Shown piece after piece: positions 11,230 through 23,250 of a stretch of DNA of 64,000 nucleotides. The notes under the pieces were generated by a model, which ran no database searches, had not been told where the DNA came from, and saw only the letters and a program-made list of their open reading frames with translations. The translations under genes were made by a program, and so were the position numbers. The stretch is from Cristatella mucedo. Its lineage: Eukaryota; Bryozoa; Phylactolaemata; Cristatellidae. Each line of letters opens with the position of its first letter. The stretch's first letter is position 1. The stretch spans positions 2,782,501 through 2,846,500 of the forward strand of contig WPIO01000027.1 in the NCBI GenBank assembly GCA_009760855.2. Direction: 5' to 3'.

Positions 11230-11961
11230 TGTACCCAGGCTGGGTTCGGTTGGCAGGGACCGGACGGCTATAGTGAGGGTTAGGGTCACCGGCTAGGCCG
11301 GGGTCGGACCCTACGGCATGGCCGGATGTATGCGGTGACGTGAGGTCACCGGGGCTCTTGGGTACGGGAAGTTGGACGAGTAAGTCGTGGTGTTGGAGGC
11401 TCCCGGTCTCGCCGAGTTATGCACTTGGATTCGTGCAGGCGTGCTCCGGCGATGCTGCCACGCACGCAAGGGAACGAGTACCCAAGGCCCGAGCGGAGCT
11501 GGATAGCTCGCTCGTTGTTGACTTGTTTTTATTCCGGATTCCCCGTGTAGCGTGTTCGCGACCCCCCCTCCCCTGTGTTGGCGTCTTTCGGTGGAAGCTT
11601 ACGACTGTGGTAGTTGTCGACTCGGACCAGCCAGCAGTTACTCAGCCAACCGGGTTTTGGACGGCATACGCTCGTACTGTTGGACTCGGAGTCGGTACAA
11701 CGACAGGACTGCGGAAGCCGACTGACCCCTACTAACACGTTTGTTCGCACTTGCTGCGTCGTCTTGCGCCCCCATAGTGTACTATGTATAGGACCCTCCC
11801 TGTAGACTTGTTTAGTTCCCCTGTTGTTGTTGGCGGATGCGTTATTACAAAGAGGTTTATCCTGACGGCCGCTCGTCTTACCCTAGCTCGGCGGCATGGC
11901 GAGCGGCAGCGTGGCCGGAGTATGGCGGGAATTAGCCTCTGACCCCTGGAACCCGGTTACA
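11230..11961. repeat. Solo LTR of an LTR retrotransposon
   Basis: Starts TGTACCCAGGCTGGGTTCGG and ends GAACCCGGTTACA, i.e. TG...CA with imperfect short inverted ends. It is flanked by a 4-bp direct repeat ATGT (11226-11229 and 11962-11965), the target-site duplication. It is GC-rich against an AT-rich background. No internal coding region or partner LTR was seen, so it fits a solo LTR left by recombination. The family cannot be named from the LTR alone; a 4-bp duplication is compatible with Ty3-like elements among others. The intact duplication suggests moderate age. Confidence 0.8.
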
Positions 11962-12069
11962 ATGTTTTCATTCAAGTTCACTAGTGACCTCGTCCTGAAG
12001 TTCATATCACAATTAAGCACGACAACTATTCCTTCTGTCCTGCTTATATATGATATATGAAGTATTATA

Positions 12070-13765
12070 TATGAAGTATTGATCTGCTGCTGCCATGCAT
12101 AACTAAGGCCATAAATATGTCATTAGCTTCAGGTCATGTCCCAGAACTTTTCAAAAAGGCTATAATCGCGCCAATACTCACGAATGCAACACTAGACCAA
12201 GAGAATTTGAGCAACTTCCGCCAACTCACCCTTCTACAGCTCCAATCAAAGATGCTGGAACGAGTCGTAGCAGACAAGCTGAACTCATATATTTAAACTT
12301 CAAACCTTGCTAAGAAGTTCCAGTATGGTTTTAGAGCTAATCAGTAAACAGAGTCAGCATTGCATCGGGTGTATAACGACCTACTTAGGAATGCAGACTT
12401 AGGTAGAATATCTCTACTTGCCTTGTTCGATCTTTTGGCAGATTTTGATACTATTGATCACCAAGTCCTTCTTGAGCGCCTCTCATCTCGCCTGGGCATC
12501 ACTGGCATTTCATTGCAATGGTTCAGGTGCTACCTAAGTAAGAGAATGCAGAGTATTGATGTGAATGGGCAAAGATAATCCAAGGAACTTCTGAAAAATG
12601 GGGTACCTGAAGGCTCTGTGCTTGGTTGTGCTCTTTTAATGGTTTACACTCTCCCTCTTGCCAGTGTGATTGCCAGGCACAAACTAGTCTTTCACTTCAA
12701 TGCAGATGACGCTCAGTTGTATTTCTGCTTTCATTCCTCCAGCATGTCGAATTCTATCAACTTCCTTGTTACATGTATTGATGGCATTCTCACTCGGATG
12801 GGCGCCAACTTTCTTAAATTGAGTGATGATCAATCAACTTACTAGTTATGGACAAACCAAGTGTAATTCAGAAATTGGAAAAGCTAAACAATGCTCAAAA
12901 TCGGCTCTGCCAGCACATCTGTTGAATCTGCACGAGATCTAGGTGTCGTGTTCCAAAGTGACTTTTTATTTGAAAACTACATCAGCTCCACAGTCAAATC
13001 TGCCTACTTTCAGCTACATATTTTGCCAAAATTCGGGCAGGGATACCACATCTAAATTGGTCCATGCATTTGTGACATCCCGTCTTGACTTCTCTAACAC
13101 TGCTTGCTGGTCTACCGGCCTGTGCTATCAGGCACTTACAGCTGGTGCGAAACTACAGCTAGGCTTGTCTATTGTGAGCTGCTTTGTCACATCACACCAC
13201 TTCTTGCCGACCTGCACTGGCTACCAGTCAAGCAACGCAGCGACTTCAAGGTTTTGTCATTAACTTTTAAGCCCCTTTTATCTTTGGCTCCAGCCTACCT
13301 ATCAGATCTACTCTCCTACCAGGCTGAGCATCGTACCACCTGCTTTTCGGATTCTAACCGGTGACCTCTACCTCGTACAAATCTCGAATTCTTTGGATAC
13401 CGTGCTTTTAGTTCGTATGCTCCCAAAGTCTGAAACTCACTTTGGACTTGCTTCACGACATGTCCTGGCTTGATCACATTTAAATAGGAACTAACAATGC
13501 ATCTATTCATGATAGCATTTAGTTGGTCCCTGTGATTCGACCTTTACGTGCTTTTGAGTGCTGACACCGTGGATGCTGCCACTAATCATACTTGCATGCT
13601 GACCCTGTGCATGTCACCCCTAACCAAGTAATTCTTGTTGTTTATCGTGCATGCTACCACTAACCATCAGATCGTGTTTCTTTGCAGCCAATGTAAAGTG
13701 CCTATTAAGAGATGGAGTTCTCTAAGGGTGCTATATCAAATGTATTATTATTATCATTATTATTA
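12070..13765 (+). mobile_element. L2/CR1-clade LINE, long decayed copy with most of the RT
   Basis: Reads through RT motifs in order: KAINMSLASGHVPELFKKA, NLSNFRQLTLLQ, KFQYGFRANQ, LADFDTIDHQVLLERLSS, VPEGSVLGCALL, the active-site box as NADDAQLYFCF (YADD with Tyr changed to Asn), then the C-terminal region with TSRLDFS and [18 protein letters not shown]. The 3' UTR and tail end near 13765 with (ATT)n. Several stops and shifts break the frame. This is the longest L2 copy in the window and shows that the family is L2-type with a conventional RT. Confidence 0.88.
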
Positions 13766-16385
13766 TAATAATCCCGTGCCTGGCTTGTGTGCACACTCAT
13801 GAAGGCAGCTAATTCTTTCATGGAAATGATTGTCGTTAGCTTCAAATAGAATTTCTAGAGCACGTCGTCATCATGAACGGATGGCCGGCAGGCTGCGCAG
13901 ATGGTTGGTACTCGATATAACATCGTAAATTGACTGCAGAACAATAAAAAAGGCCTTGCAACCTCCACAGTAAGTGCAAGCAACTTGAACATGCTTAAAT
14001 GGAAGCAAAGATTACAGGTGTGAGAGTGCTTAAGGCAATCATGACTTTCGAACTTGCTAAGAGAAAATCGATCATGAAGTACCATAACAACTCGCACCAT
14101 AGACACCACAAAGCAGACTTTATTGCAAGTTGCATCACGTACAATGCCAATGAAATGCACGGGTACGATGTCCTTCCGCAGAACCTTAACAATTCTCTTC
14201 CACATTGAAACCCAGCAACCGGAACCATGTGGCATTCCTCCAGCCACAGTCGTAAAGAGAGAGTGCCTACATCTGTCTTCTGCTGTTGCTCTTCAGGTTC
14301 CTAGTAATAGTGGTAAACAGAACACATCACAGTTTCTTTCCACGGGTAGGGAATATATATGTGTGAGAGTGTGTGTCTGTGCACAAGTGAGTGTGTCTTT
14401 GCACAAGTGAGCGTGTCTGTGTGAGCACGTGAGTGCTAACACTGGCAGCACATGTGTGTTCCGCATAGGCCGTCTTCTTAACAGAAGTTGTCGTCCTATG
14501 CATCATTCGCTGCAGGTGCATCTCTGCAGCCACATGAAGCAGCCAATGAGTGTACGCCACAGCGGCCGAAGTATGGAGCACGGCCACTGGTGCGGTCCGC
14601 TGCTTGCTGCAGCCACTGCTATCGCCTGAAGCACCAACACCGAGCACTACTAATAGCGTCAGTTGTGGTGGTGGCAATAGCAACAGCCGAACAGCTAGCA
14701 GCGGTGACATTAACCTCATCCACCTCCAGCCATTGGGGGTGAGTTAGGTCCACCTGCAAACGAAAAATACCGGAAGCAGAGAATAAAGCACAATTACGGT
14801 TCCATTCGATACCAGCCAGCCACAAGGACAATTGGACAGTAGTCTTGATTTTCAACACTACAAACTAAGAAACCTCCTTCGCGGCCTTGCCACACACATA
14901 TACGCACACCCCTCAATCATTCTCCCAGTATCAATTCCGGGCAATGTAGCATGCAGACATTGCTTTGAGAGGGTCGGAGCTAGAAAGGCACTCGGAGGCT
15001 CTTAAGCGCAGCGCAGTCTAGCTAGCAATCGTTCGGTGCCACCTTTAAACGCCGAAGCATCCAGAAATTTCCCAAGTCTCCAGGGAATTCAGTAATGGCA
15101 GCACAATAGATTATTGCACGATCGTGCGAAACGGTCGTGTGCTGTTTTTAATACTTAACTAGCTATCCTGGCCAAAAGTAAACTTTTAAGATTTAATGCG
15201 TACTGAGAACGACTTAAGGAAAGATAACAAAGGAGCACCGATTATTGTAAATGCAGACAGGGAGATGTGCTTTCGTTTAATGGAAAACACAGACAAAGCA
15301 TGAATTGAAACACCTAGGGATTAATTATGACGGTGTAGTAATAGTATCAACTTAAATAAAATCGAGGATGCAAAACAAAACAAAAAATCTAATTTATATG
15401 TATAGCGCCCAAAGAGGGCCTAATCTCGATTTAAGCACTTCACATATGCCAAGGAGTCGACACTGCACCGATACGGAAGCCACTGCTCAAGACAAGACAG
15501 ACTTACCTCATAATTGTGGACACAGCCTCATTATGCATCATTTGCAGCTCTAGAAAACTTACCCCCCCTCCCACTGCTAAGGAGACCTCAGGGCTGAGGA
15601 GCTCGAGTCAGATATAGTCACGTCACGAGCGTGCTTGCTTACTTTAAACGAGTCCAATCAGGCCGCAGGCCGATGCAGGCTGCTTTAAGCAGGGATTCGT
15701 GGCAAATTAACCATTCAGCAGCCTCAACACTAACTATATTCCTTTGCAACCATAAAAACAGAGCATGTAACAGCTGCTAGTCTTTTGTGACAAATATGGG
15801 AACACTTCTTGATTATGTGGGGAATACAAGATTATAAAGTACAGAGCAAGGTTTTAAAGAGCAGCTCATGACTAACTTGACTACGAGGAAGCCATTAAGG
15901 GTCAAGATCGTTTTTTTTTAAAAAACACAAGCTATTTATGGATTTCGTTGTCACCAGCAAGTAGCCACAGCCACACCCAAGAACCAGCAACACAGTATCA
16001 CCGACATGACTTATCGTAATAGAATTAGTGTAGGCTTTTGTACCACCAAGCTTTAGGCATATTTAGGCATCAACTAGCACATACTTCAAACAGCGGTTGC
16101 ATATAGTTCTGGAGTGCCCTGTCAGATTCTCCACATGCACAGCTGTCTTGTTTTTCAGGATTGAGACTGATGGCCATCAAACAGCTCAAACGTCGGTCGA
16201 ATTAAGTGAATCGGTACAAGTCTCATCTCTAGTTTCCGAGATTCGGTGGTTTCAATTCCCAATGACGACATGACATATTCTTTTGCATAGAGCTACAATA
16301 TCACTTTCAGAAGTTTCACACTTCACAAATCCAGCCGTCACTTCGGTTACATATTGATTAAACGATTAAACCACACCACTCACAG
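13766..16385. other. No recognised gene; GT-rich microsatellite
   Basis: An interrupted GTGTGAGTGTGTCTGT-type simple repeat lies at about 14360-14430. A 130-codon minus frame (14327-14719) only reads through this repeat. No exons or known repeats were recognised elsewhere. Confidence 0.4.
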
Positions 16386-16675
16386 ATAAGGAACTTAAAA
16401 ACACCTATTTAGGACAGCATTTAGTGGGTCCCTATGATTCGTCCATCACGTGCTTATGCGTGCTGACACTGTGCATGCTGACACTAACCACATTTGCATG
16501 CTGACCCTGTGCATGTCACCCCTAACCATATTATTCATTTTTTTTGTTTTTCAATCATGATTTTACTTACCCTTTAATTGCATTTCCCTTTGCAGCAAAT
16601 GTAAAGCGCTTAGAAAGAGATTAAGTTCTCTGAGGGCGCTTTATCAAGTACATTATTATTATTATTATTATTATG
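16386..16675 (+). mobile_element. L2 LINE 3' UTR and tail
   Basis: Starts at the last ORF codons (GAACTTAAAAACACCTATTT) and contains the complete 3' UTR and terminal AGAAAGAGATTAAGTTCTCT...(ATT)n. A young-subfamily copy, very similar to 6540-6794. Confidence 0.88.
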
Positions 16676-17159
16676 TAACGGCAGATACAGACTAGACCTG
16701 GTTCTTCGGGACTCTCAAAAGAGTAATGAGAACAAGAAGAAGCCGCATACTGCCATAAGTTACTCTCCCACGTTCAATGCTCTGCCCTAGCCAAGAGCTC
16801 AGCCAGTCACGACAAGCCTAGTCTTAAGAATTTCAGCAGACAAGAGCCAATGACCAGACATGGCAGCTTGCAATTTGTCTATCGGTTGGTTCTGCAAAGA
16901 AAATTCAGTACGTGCAAACTCTGAACTACACGTTAGTTCTGGCGTGTGCACAGACAATGCAAGTCAAGCTACCAACTGAGCACAAATATGTCAGTCATTG
17001 AAAAGTGACAGAAACCGGGATTGACCTTTGCCCCGAGCCACAACTGCTCAGCAACAATCTGGCAGGACTCGGAGGTCACAAACCAAAGCCAGCAATTGCT
17101 TTCAACAGCTGCCAGCTTTTCTTACCAGCTCAGTCAAAGCGACTAATTGCTCGACGGCA

Positions 17160-17165
17160 TTTATT
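17160..17165 (-). terminator. Candidate poly(A) signal of SELENOK
   Basis: AATAAA on the minus strand, about 300 nt downstream of the SELENOK stop codon. No closer canonical hexamer was seen. Confidence 0.45.
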
Positions 17166-17467
17166 ACGATGGTGAACATTCATTTAAATACACGGGACTC
17201 GTTCTCCAAGCATTTTTACACGACTACCACAGCTCTCACAATCGCAGTGTATATGGATGCCTTATTTTTGCAGAATTCTCTTAAGATATCACAATTTATC
17301 TTGTCTCTATAGAGGTCACAGCACACCGTAGGTTTAGCTCGACTGCATATAAGATTGCCGCCCATGACGCTTACACAAGAGTTTCAGCAGCCGGGCTCTT
17401 TCAGAGTGATCACAACAGTATGCGATAGCATTACAAGGCAAGAGGCACACTAGGACACACGGTTGCT

Positions 17468-20400
17468 TCACTTACAGCCACCGCTTCGGCCACCGAAGCC
17501 TCCTATTCGCCGCTGCAATCCGCGGCCACCGCCGCCGCTACCACCACCACCGCCGTAAGGCCTATCAAGAAATAATCGAATTCAAAGCATATTACAAAAC
17601 CGCAGGCATGCACGGAACTTCAAAAAAGGACTTGCACACAACTGCGAGAAGTGCCTACCCTCCTCCGCTGCCACCTCCACCGCCTCCTCTACCAGGTTTG
17701 TAATTGCTAGCGTAGGATGTTCCACGCTGTGTCAGCATAGGCTGCAACGTCCCAAATGGAGTGTGCAAATATTGGCAGCTCTAGAGACAGTGGAGAGATC
17801 GAGCAAATGAAACGCGTCGGTGCATGCAGACTAGCTTACTCACCGAGAACATGGTTCTGAAGCTACAAAAAGAGAAAACAAAAGTATGTCAACATACAAC
17901 GATCATGGCCAACAGCAAAAGCGCTGACACGGGAACAGTATGACATTGTCCCGCCCCCTCGATAAACCGCACAGGCACATTTTTTCATTTACAGCTGAGA
18001 ATAGCCAGCCTCCAACTACATAAAGTGTCGTCCAAGCATTTGGATGAGTGTAGATATGGGTACTCACAATAGCGTTGTGAAATTGATAATACCCCAGAAG
18101 GTTTCTGACAAAGAGTGAAAGCCCCATCCACGCGAGTCTTCAAGTGAACCTAAAGTAAGAAAAATCCCAGCTTGCACTGCCAGTAGCATCTTGCCGGAAG
18201 CCATCTGCCAACAGCACGGCAAGACGGACTCCATAGGCACTCCAATCCTGGATATTACAATGCTGTCACTTAAAGCACTCGGCAGATGCACGCAGCAGGC
18301 ATCACAGCACGGCTGGTCACATTACACCAAGAGCCATGTCAACACTACGTAGAGGCACCCTACACACAGTGCTTGCATGGCTTTAGCCAAAGTTCTGGAA
18401 AACAAAAACCAAGAGTTTATTCCTCTGACAGTAGAATAACTGGCTGTAGGGAGGATGCATACCATCTAACTGTGTGGATGGTTCGAAGCAATCATTCAAA
18501 TCTCCTGTCTTGAGTTCCTCCGACCGTCAGCTGCCAATGGTGGCAGTAGTGCCTGAGCACAGGGATAAGGTGCTTGCATTTGACAACCGAAGTCGGAGGC
18601 CTTGCGCCCTGCTGCAAATGTTAATCGCATGGGTAGAGACTGAGTTCTCTCAGAATGCTATACAAATGAGACATTTATATATTACTCCCCAGGTATCTAT
18701 AAGGGGTTTATCTTTTGATTTTCCTGACCTGATTCAGTCACCTAGAAATCATTTTCTCATTAAACTAGGTAATCTCAGCATTCATCTAGATAATCCAATA
18801 ATTCCTGTTTTGGTGAGCCGTGATGGCTCACTATGTAAGACGGTTAGGTAAGGCGGTTGCTTTTCACGACCTCGGTCCTAGGTTCGACTCCTGTGGTGGA
18901 CGATCCTTTCTCACTGCTGCAAGCGGTGGTGATAAGGATAACCGTAAAGGCTCTTCTGTCACTCTACAAAAGAGGCTATTAAATCAGCCAGTATTTTTTT
19001 TATTACCTATGTACCTAACTTTGCTCTCTGGCTGATTCATTTTGTCTTCTGGCTCATGTACACGGAACACACTCATATTTAAGGTAGTACCCTCCAACAG
19101 CAATTACACTGCGATTGTGCAGTCGATAAGTACCATTCAAACTTTCTGCACGTCTAACCATATGCAGGTCTCCATCTCACGACAGCACATTTGACCTTCG
19201 ATACCGAACATTGCACGCAAATTACAGAACCTAAAATGCTATTAATTGAAACAGTTTGTAAATAGTATCTTCCAACCCACTTCTGCTTGATCCTCCATCT
19301 GATCTACCTTCAGTGGTGGAATCTAAACCTCAATGCTCACATGGGTTGAGGACGAGTTTGCCCCACTGACTAAGCACAATGTATGCCCTTATCGAAATAG
19401 CCACCAGTTTGCAGTATATGTACTTGATAGCTAGGAGTACTAAGCAAACAGTTAAAAAAATAGACAAACTCAGCAGACTGCCAATAGGCTGACATAATTT
19501 ATGAGAATTAATGCTCATGACGACCATCTCCCATACCGAGCCGCTCTTGCCGATGTGATTGCCAAGAACAATCTAGGCTTCCACTTCTATGCAGACGACA
19601 CTCAGTTGTACCTTTGGTTTGATCCCTCCCAGCCTTCGAGCACCTCGAATTCTTTCAGCTCACTTGCTGCATGTATTGATGACATCTGCATATAGATGGC
19701 AGCAGATTTTCCTAAATTGAATGACGATACAGCCAACTTACTAGTCATGGGCAAACCAAGTGTGATTCAGTAATTGGAAAGGTTAACGCCCAAAATCGAC
19801 TCTGTCACCCTATTTCCTGTTAAATCTGTAGGAAATCTAGGTATCATGTTCCAAAGTAACCTTTCATTAGATGACCACATCTGCTCCACAGTCAAATCTG
19901 CCAACTTTCAGCAACATAACATTGCTAAAATTCGGGCTTGCTTAGACAGGGATACCACATCTAAATTGGTCCATGCATTTGTGACAACCTGTCGACTTTT
20001 AACTTATTGCTTGCTGGTCTACCAGCCTGTGCAATCAGGTGCTTACAGTGGGTGTAAAAATCTGCTGCTAGGCTTGTCTGTTGTGAGCATCACAGTTGCC
20101 ACATCACACCAATTCTCGCCGCCTTGGACTGGCTACAGATCAAGCAAAACATCGACTTTAAGGTTTTGTCGCTCACTTTTAGGTCACTTCATTCTTTGGC
20201 TCCAGCCTATCTCTCAGATCTACTCCCCCACCAGGCTAAGCATCGTATCGCCCACTTTTCGGAATCTAATCGTTTACCAATACCTCGTGGAAACCTCAAA
20301 TCCTTTAGAGACCACGCCTAAAGTTGGCATGCTCACAAAGCCTGGAACTCACTTCCGATTAGCATCACGACATCTCCTGACTTGGGCACATTTAAAATAA

Positions 20401-22553
20401 ACTAAAAATGCATCTACTTATCGCAGCATTAAATAGGTTCCTGCGATTCAACCCCTATGTGCTTATGCATGCTGACACCGTGCATGCTGCCACTAACCAT
20501 ACTTGCATGGTGACCCTGTGATGTCACCCCTAACCAAGCTGCTTTTGTTGTTTATTAGCATGTTACCACTAACCATTCAAATCGTGCTTCCTTTGATGTA
20601 AATGTAAAGTGCCTACAAGAGATTGAATGCTCTGAGGGCGCTATAACGAATGAATTATCACTTATTATATTATTTCATCAATTTAGTCATGAAATCTCAC
20701 TACATACAGACAACAAGATGGTAACATGGTGGTACATCCTTTTCAGCATCGACACGTCGGTAGCGCTTTATTACACATTCTAAAAACAGGCTCGTGCCAT
20801 AAGTTATACAAGTTTCAGCACTTTCAATAACCAGCAGCTTGTACGCATGGAAGGTATCTGGCGAGCTCCTATGATCTCACCAGGATGCACTGCATTACAC
20901 ACCCAGGCAGAACCAAGGCTGACACAGAGTAAAGAATTTGCAATATAACAGCATGTGTCAAAGTTTCGAACGGCAGGAAATTTACTCATTCATTTTAAAG
21001 GCAGGCATACAATTTGTCAACGTATACCGAGCCTGGCTACTTATACAAACTATCAGCAGGTACATGCTAGTATGCTGAGGCCTTAACTAATAATAATAAT
21101 AATAATAATAACATTCCCAATAATACAAGTTACAAGAATAAAATATGGACAGATCAATCCAAAACATGTATTTAGTGCAATCAAATCTGCTGCTGGGTAT
21201 TCGCTATATGTATGTTGGACAGGAAGGATGCCAATTGTTTAGCTTTAACAACACTATGCCCGAGTTGCCGAGCAAAATAAAGGACAACACACTTGGATGA
21301 AGCATAGACTGTGAGAAACTAGGCTGTCGTTTCTCGTGACTTGGTTGCAGTAATTAGTGACTCCAATGCTTGAGGAGCACAGCAACTGGAAGCCATATCT
21401 CCAATAGATTTGAAGGTCGTTAGAGGCCCATACAACCGATCAGAGTCAGAGGAGCAGGTGGTGCAACGCGAGAACTAATGGGGAAGTCTTTCAGATAATT
21501 AGGCAGAAGCAAGATAATGAAGGAACCTAAAGAGGAGTGCCAGAATCTGGAAATCGATATGCTGGCTGATAAGCCAGTGTAGATTTGTGAGAAAGGTGTA
21601 ATACGGTGGTTGAGATATTCACGACAGAAAAGCCAACCTGCAGAGTTTTGCACTAACTGTAATAAACTCCTTGCAAATCGGGTACACCTGCAAGTGTTAA
21701 GTTAAAAAGTCAAGACAGCAATGTGATAATACGTGGACCAGCCTGAATGTGGTATCGTTATCTAAGCAGGCCCAAATTTCGACAATATTGCCTAGATGAA
21801 AGTGGGCAGACTTTACATCTATGCTGATTTGGTTATTTAGTGAAAGGCTATTTTGGAACAGTACATCCAGATTGCAAGCAGAAGCTACAGAGATATGCAG
21901 GCCGAGCCCATTTAGAGGGTTAGGCTTTCGAATTCCTGAGTAGCACCAGATTTAGCCATCAATAGCAAGTTCGTTTCTTCGTAATTTAATTTGAGAAAGC
22001 TTACTGCCACCCACGAGCAGATATCAACAATACATACTCCAGAGAGCTGTTAAGAGGTAAATGACAATAATAATACATTTGCATATCGCCCTCAGAGAAG
22101 TGAATCTCTTTCATCGCATTTTATTGAGCACCCGGAAGGCTGCGAAGGATCAAGCACAAGTACAGATTGATGTCATCAGCATTCAATAAAACAGTAGATG
22201 GCGATTACACATGCATGAGGAAGGTCATACATTTTGAAAAGAAGCGCACCTAGATCGCATCACTGGGGTATCCCGTACGTCTAAGGAAAATCGATGCTCG
22301 TTTTCTTCTCTTGATCGAGAATACATCCCCCACTGAGATAGGACCTAAGCCACTGTCGCACAGTGTCTGGGAAGCCTAGCCGAGACGACAAGCACTGGGG
22401 AAGGATTTGGCGATCTATAGCATCAAGTGCTTCAATGAGATCCAGCAAAATTAGCAGAGAGAGGGGGCGAGAGCGAGTGACAGAGAGCGAGCGAGAGACA
22501 GAGAGCGAGCGAAAGAGAGTAGAGAGGAGGAGGAGGAGGAGGAGGAGGAGGAG

Positions 22554-22641
<88 letters not shown>

Positions 22642-23149
22642 CATTCCCAAGTCAGCGTTCCTGAGAAGGCACATTGCAACGGGTAGATACAAAACAATTA
22701 CTCCTAAAACAGCCATCTTATCTACCAATAAATGTTACTATCGATTTTCTCAGGACACTTGACAGGAGATTATAGCGATCTGAGGGTGACTTGTTGTCAG
22801 CATTTAACATGCGCAGTTAACCCTATACGAGTTCGTGGGCAGTTTTACAAGCCGTGATAGTAGTTTTAAGTTTGAGCATGCAGAAGAATCAGGCTTATAC
22901 ATCTCGATCACGGTCAACACGCTGTAAAAACTTTGTGCGTAGGGCGGTCGGCTGCTCAGGTATGCAAGGATCGCTCTTGAGGCACACAAGACGGATTTAC
23001 CTTGAGAAACTTATAAGCTCTCAAGATAGCTATTGAGTACATACATACCTAGTATTATATAATGTGGAGGTGAAAGAATTACGGCCGACAAATTGTTGCT
23101 ATAAGCAGAGGAAAGAGCAAGAATCCTTACCGTTCCTGACGTACACCAT
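17468..23149 (-). CDS. SELENOK: Selenoprotein K family protein, Cys-containing form, 5 coding exons
   Basis: Coding exons on the minus strand: 23131-23149, 18068-18149, 17844-17862, 17659-17741, 17468-17561. All introns are GT-AG (donors GTAAGGATTC, GTGAGTACCC, GTGAGTAAGC, GTAGGCAC) and all phases agree, giving 98 residues (human SelK is 94). The protein starts MVYVRNGSLEDSRGW, has a single transmembrane segment at about residues 21-40 (ETFWGIINFTTLFFRTMF), then an RG/GG-rich cytosolic tail with RGLQRRIGGFGG, ending GGRSGGCK. SelK is a single-pass ER membrane protein acting in ER-associated degradation and, with DHHC6, in protein palmitoylation (established for the family). The usual Sec in the C-terminal GGUGR motif is encoded here by TGT (Cys), two codons before the TGA stop, so no Sec decoding is needed. 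The ATG at 23149 was chosen because family homology begins at MVY, although the frame stays open upstream. Confidence 0.93.
17844..17862 (-). CDS. SELENOK: SELENOK 19-nt microexon
   Basis: Nineteen bases encode the second half of a Phe codon, then FRTMFS, the end of the transmembrane segment. The exon is flanked by a strong acceptor (CTCTTTTTGTAG) and a consensus donor (GTGAGTAAG). Skipping it would shift the frame and destroy the Gly-rich tail. Confidence 0.88.
18610..18690 (+). mobile_element. L2-like 3' tail fragment in SELENOK intron 1
   Basis: GAGACTGAGTTCTCTCAGAA followed by TGCTATACAAATGAGACATT is the older tail type (CTATACAAATG). It may belong to a LINE or to a SINE that borrowed the LINE tail. 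Confidence 0.5.
18812..18995 (+). mobile_element. tRNA-derived SINE, reference copy
   Basis: Begins GTGAGCCGTGATGGCTCACT with a box A-like block. The box B AGGTTCGACTCCTG follows at about 18881, then a body (CTGCAAGCGGTGGTGATAAG, AAAGGCTCTTCTGTCACTCT) and the end AAAAGAGGCTATTAAATCAG. The same order recurs in at least eight other places here, on both strands. It lies in intron 1 of SELENOK, antisense to the gene. Confidence 0.82.
19507..20670 (+). mobile_element. L2/CR1-clade LINE, 5'-truncated just before YADD
   Basis: Opens shortly before an intact active-site box, FHFYADDTQLYLWFDPSQPS, and continues through RT C-terminal motifs ([34 protein letters not shown]) and the 3' UTR to a decayed tail at about 20670. 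Several frame breaks are present. It is intronic in SELENOK, antisense to the gene. Confidence 0.87.
21400..22455 (-). mobile_element. Old L2/CR1-clade LINE, interrupted
   Basis: On the minus strand it runs from ALDAIDRQILPQCLSSRLGF (the AFD-TIDH box region, about 22440) through NADD-like and LNLCL-type remnants to NLDVLFQNSLSLNNQIS and MQNSAGWLFCREYLNH near 21650. A short L2 tail (about 22067-22128, with AAT repeats and ATCGCCCTCAGAGAAGTGAA) is inserted between the two halves. It is cut at 22455 by a (GA)n microsatellite. Confidence 0.75.
22455..22637. repeat. (GGA)n and (GA)n microsatellite
   Basis: GA-rich lead-in, then GGA repeats (about 22525-22558) and about 40 GA units to 22637. The long Arg/Glu or Ser/Leu frames across it are artefacts. 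Confidence 0.97.
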
Positions 23150-23184
23150 CCTGATGACTAGAAATGCAGCCTTGACCTTGATGG

Positions 23185-23250
23185 TTGATGACGTGTCGTT
23201 AGGGGATACCCCAATGGCACCCACCGCTGAAAAGTCTGGCCAATGTCCGG
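23185..23250 (-). promoter_or_regulatory. Candidate SELENOK promoter elements (UPRE-like site, two CCAAT boxes)
   Basis: About 40-95 bp upstream of the SELENOK ATG the plus strand reads TGACGTGT at 23189-23196 (close to the ATF6/XBP1 core TGACGTGG), CCAAT at 23211-23215 and CCAAT at 23240-23244. Mammalian SELENOK is known to respond to ER stress through an ERSE. The relation here is inferred from motif matches only, and the transcription start is unknown. Confidence 0.35.

Noticed and set aside
11340-11735. 131-codon plus-strand frame
   Set aside because: Lies wholly within the solo LTR and has no protein-family character.
17465-17470. TGA near the SELENOK end read as selenocysteine
   Set aside because: It follows Cys-Lys, whereas Sec in this family precedes Gly-Arg directly after Gly-Gly; reading on gives no family match. 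It is the ordinary stop.
22363-22728. Long Arg/Glu-rich and Ser/Leu-rich open frames
   Set aside because: They only read through (GGA)n/(GA)n microsatellite DNA.
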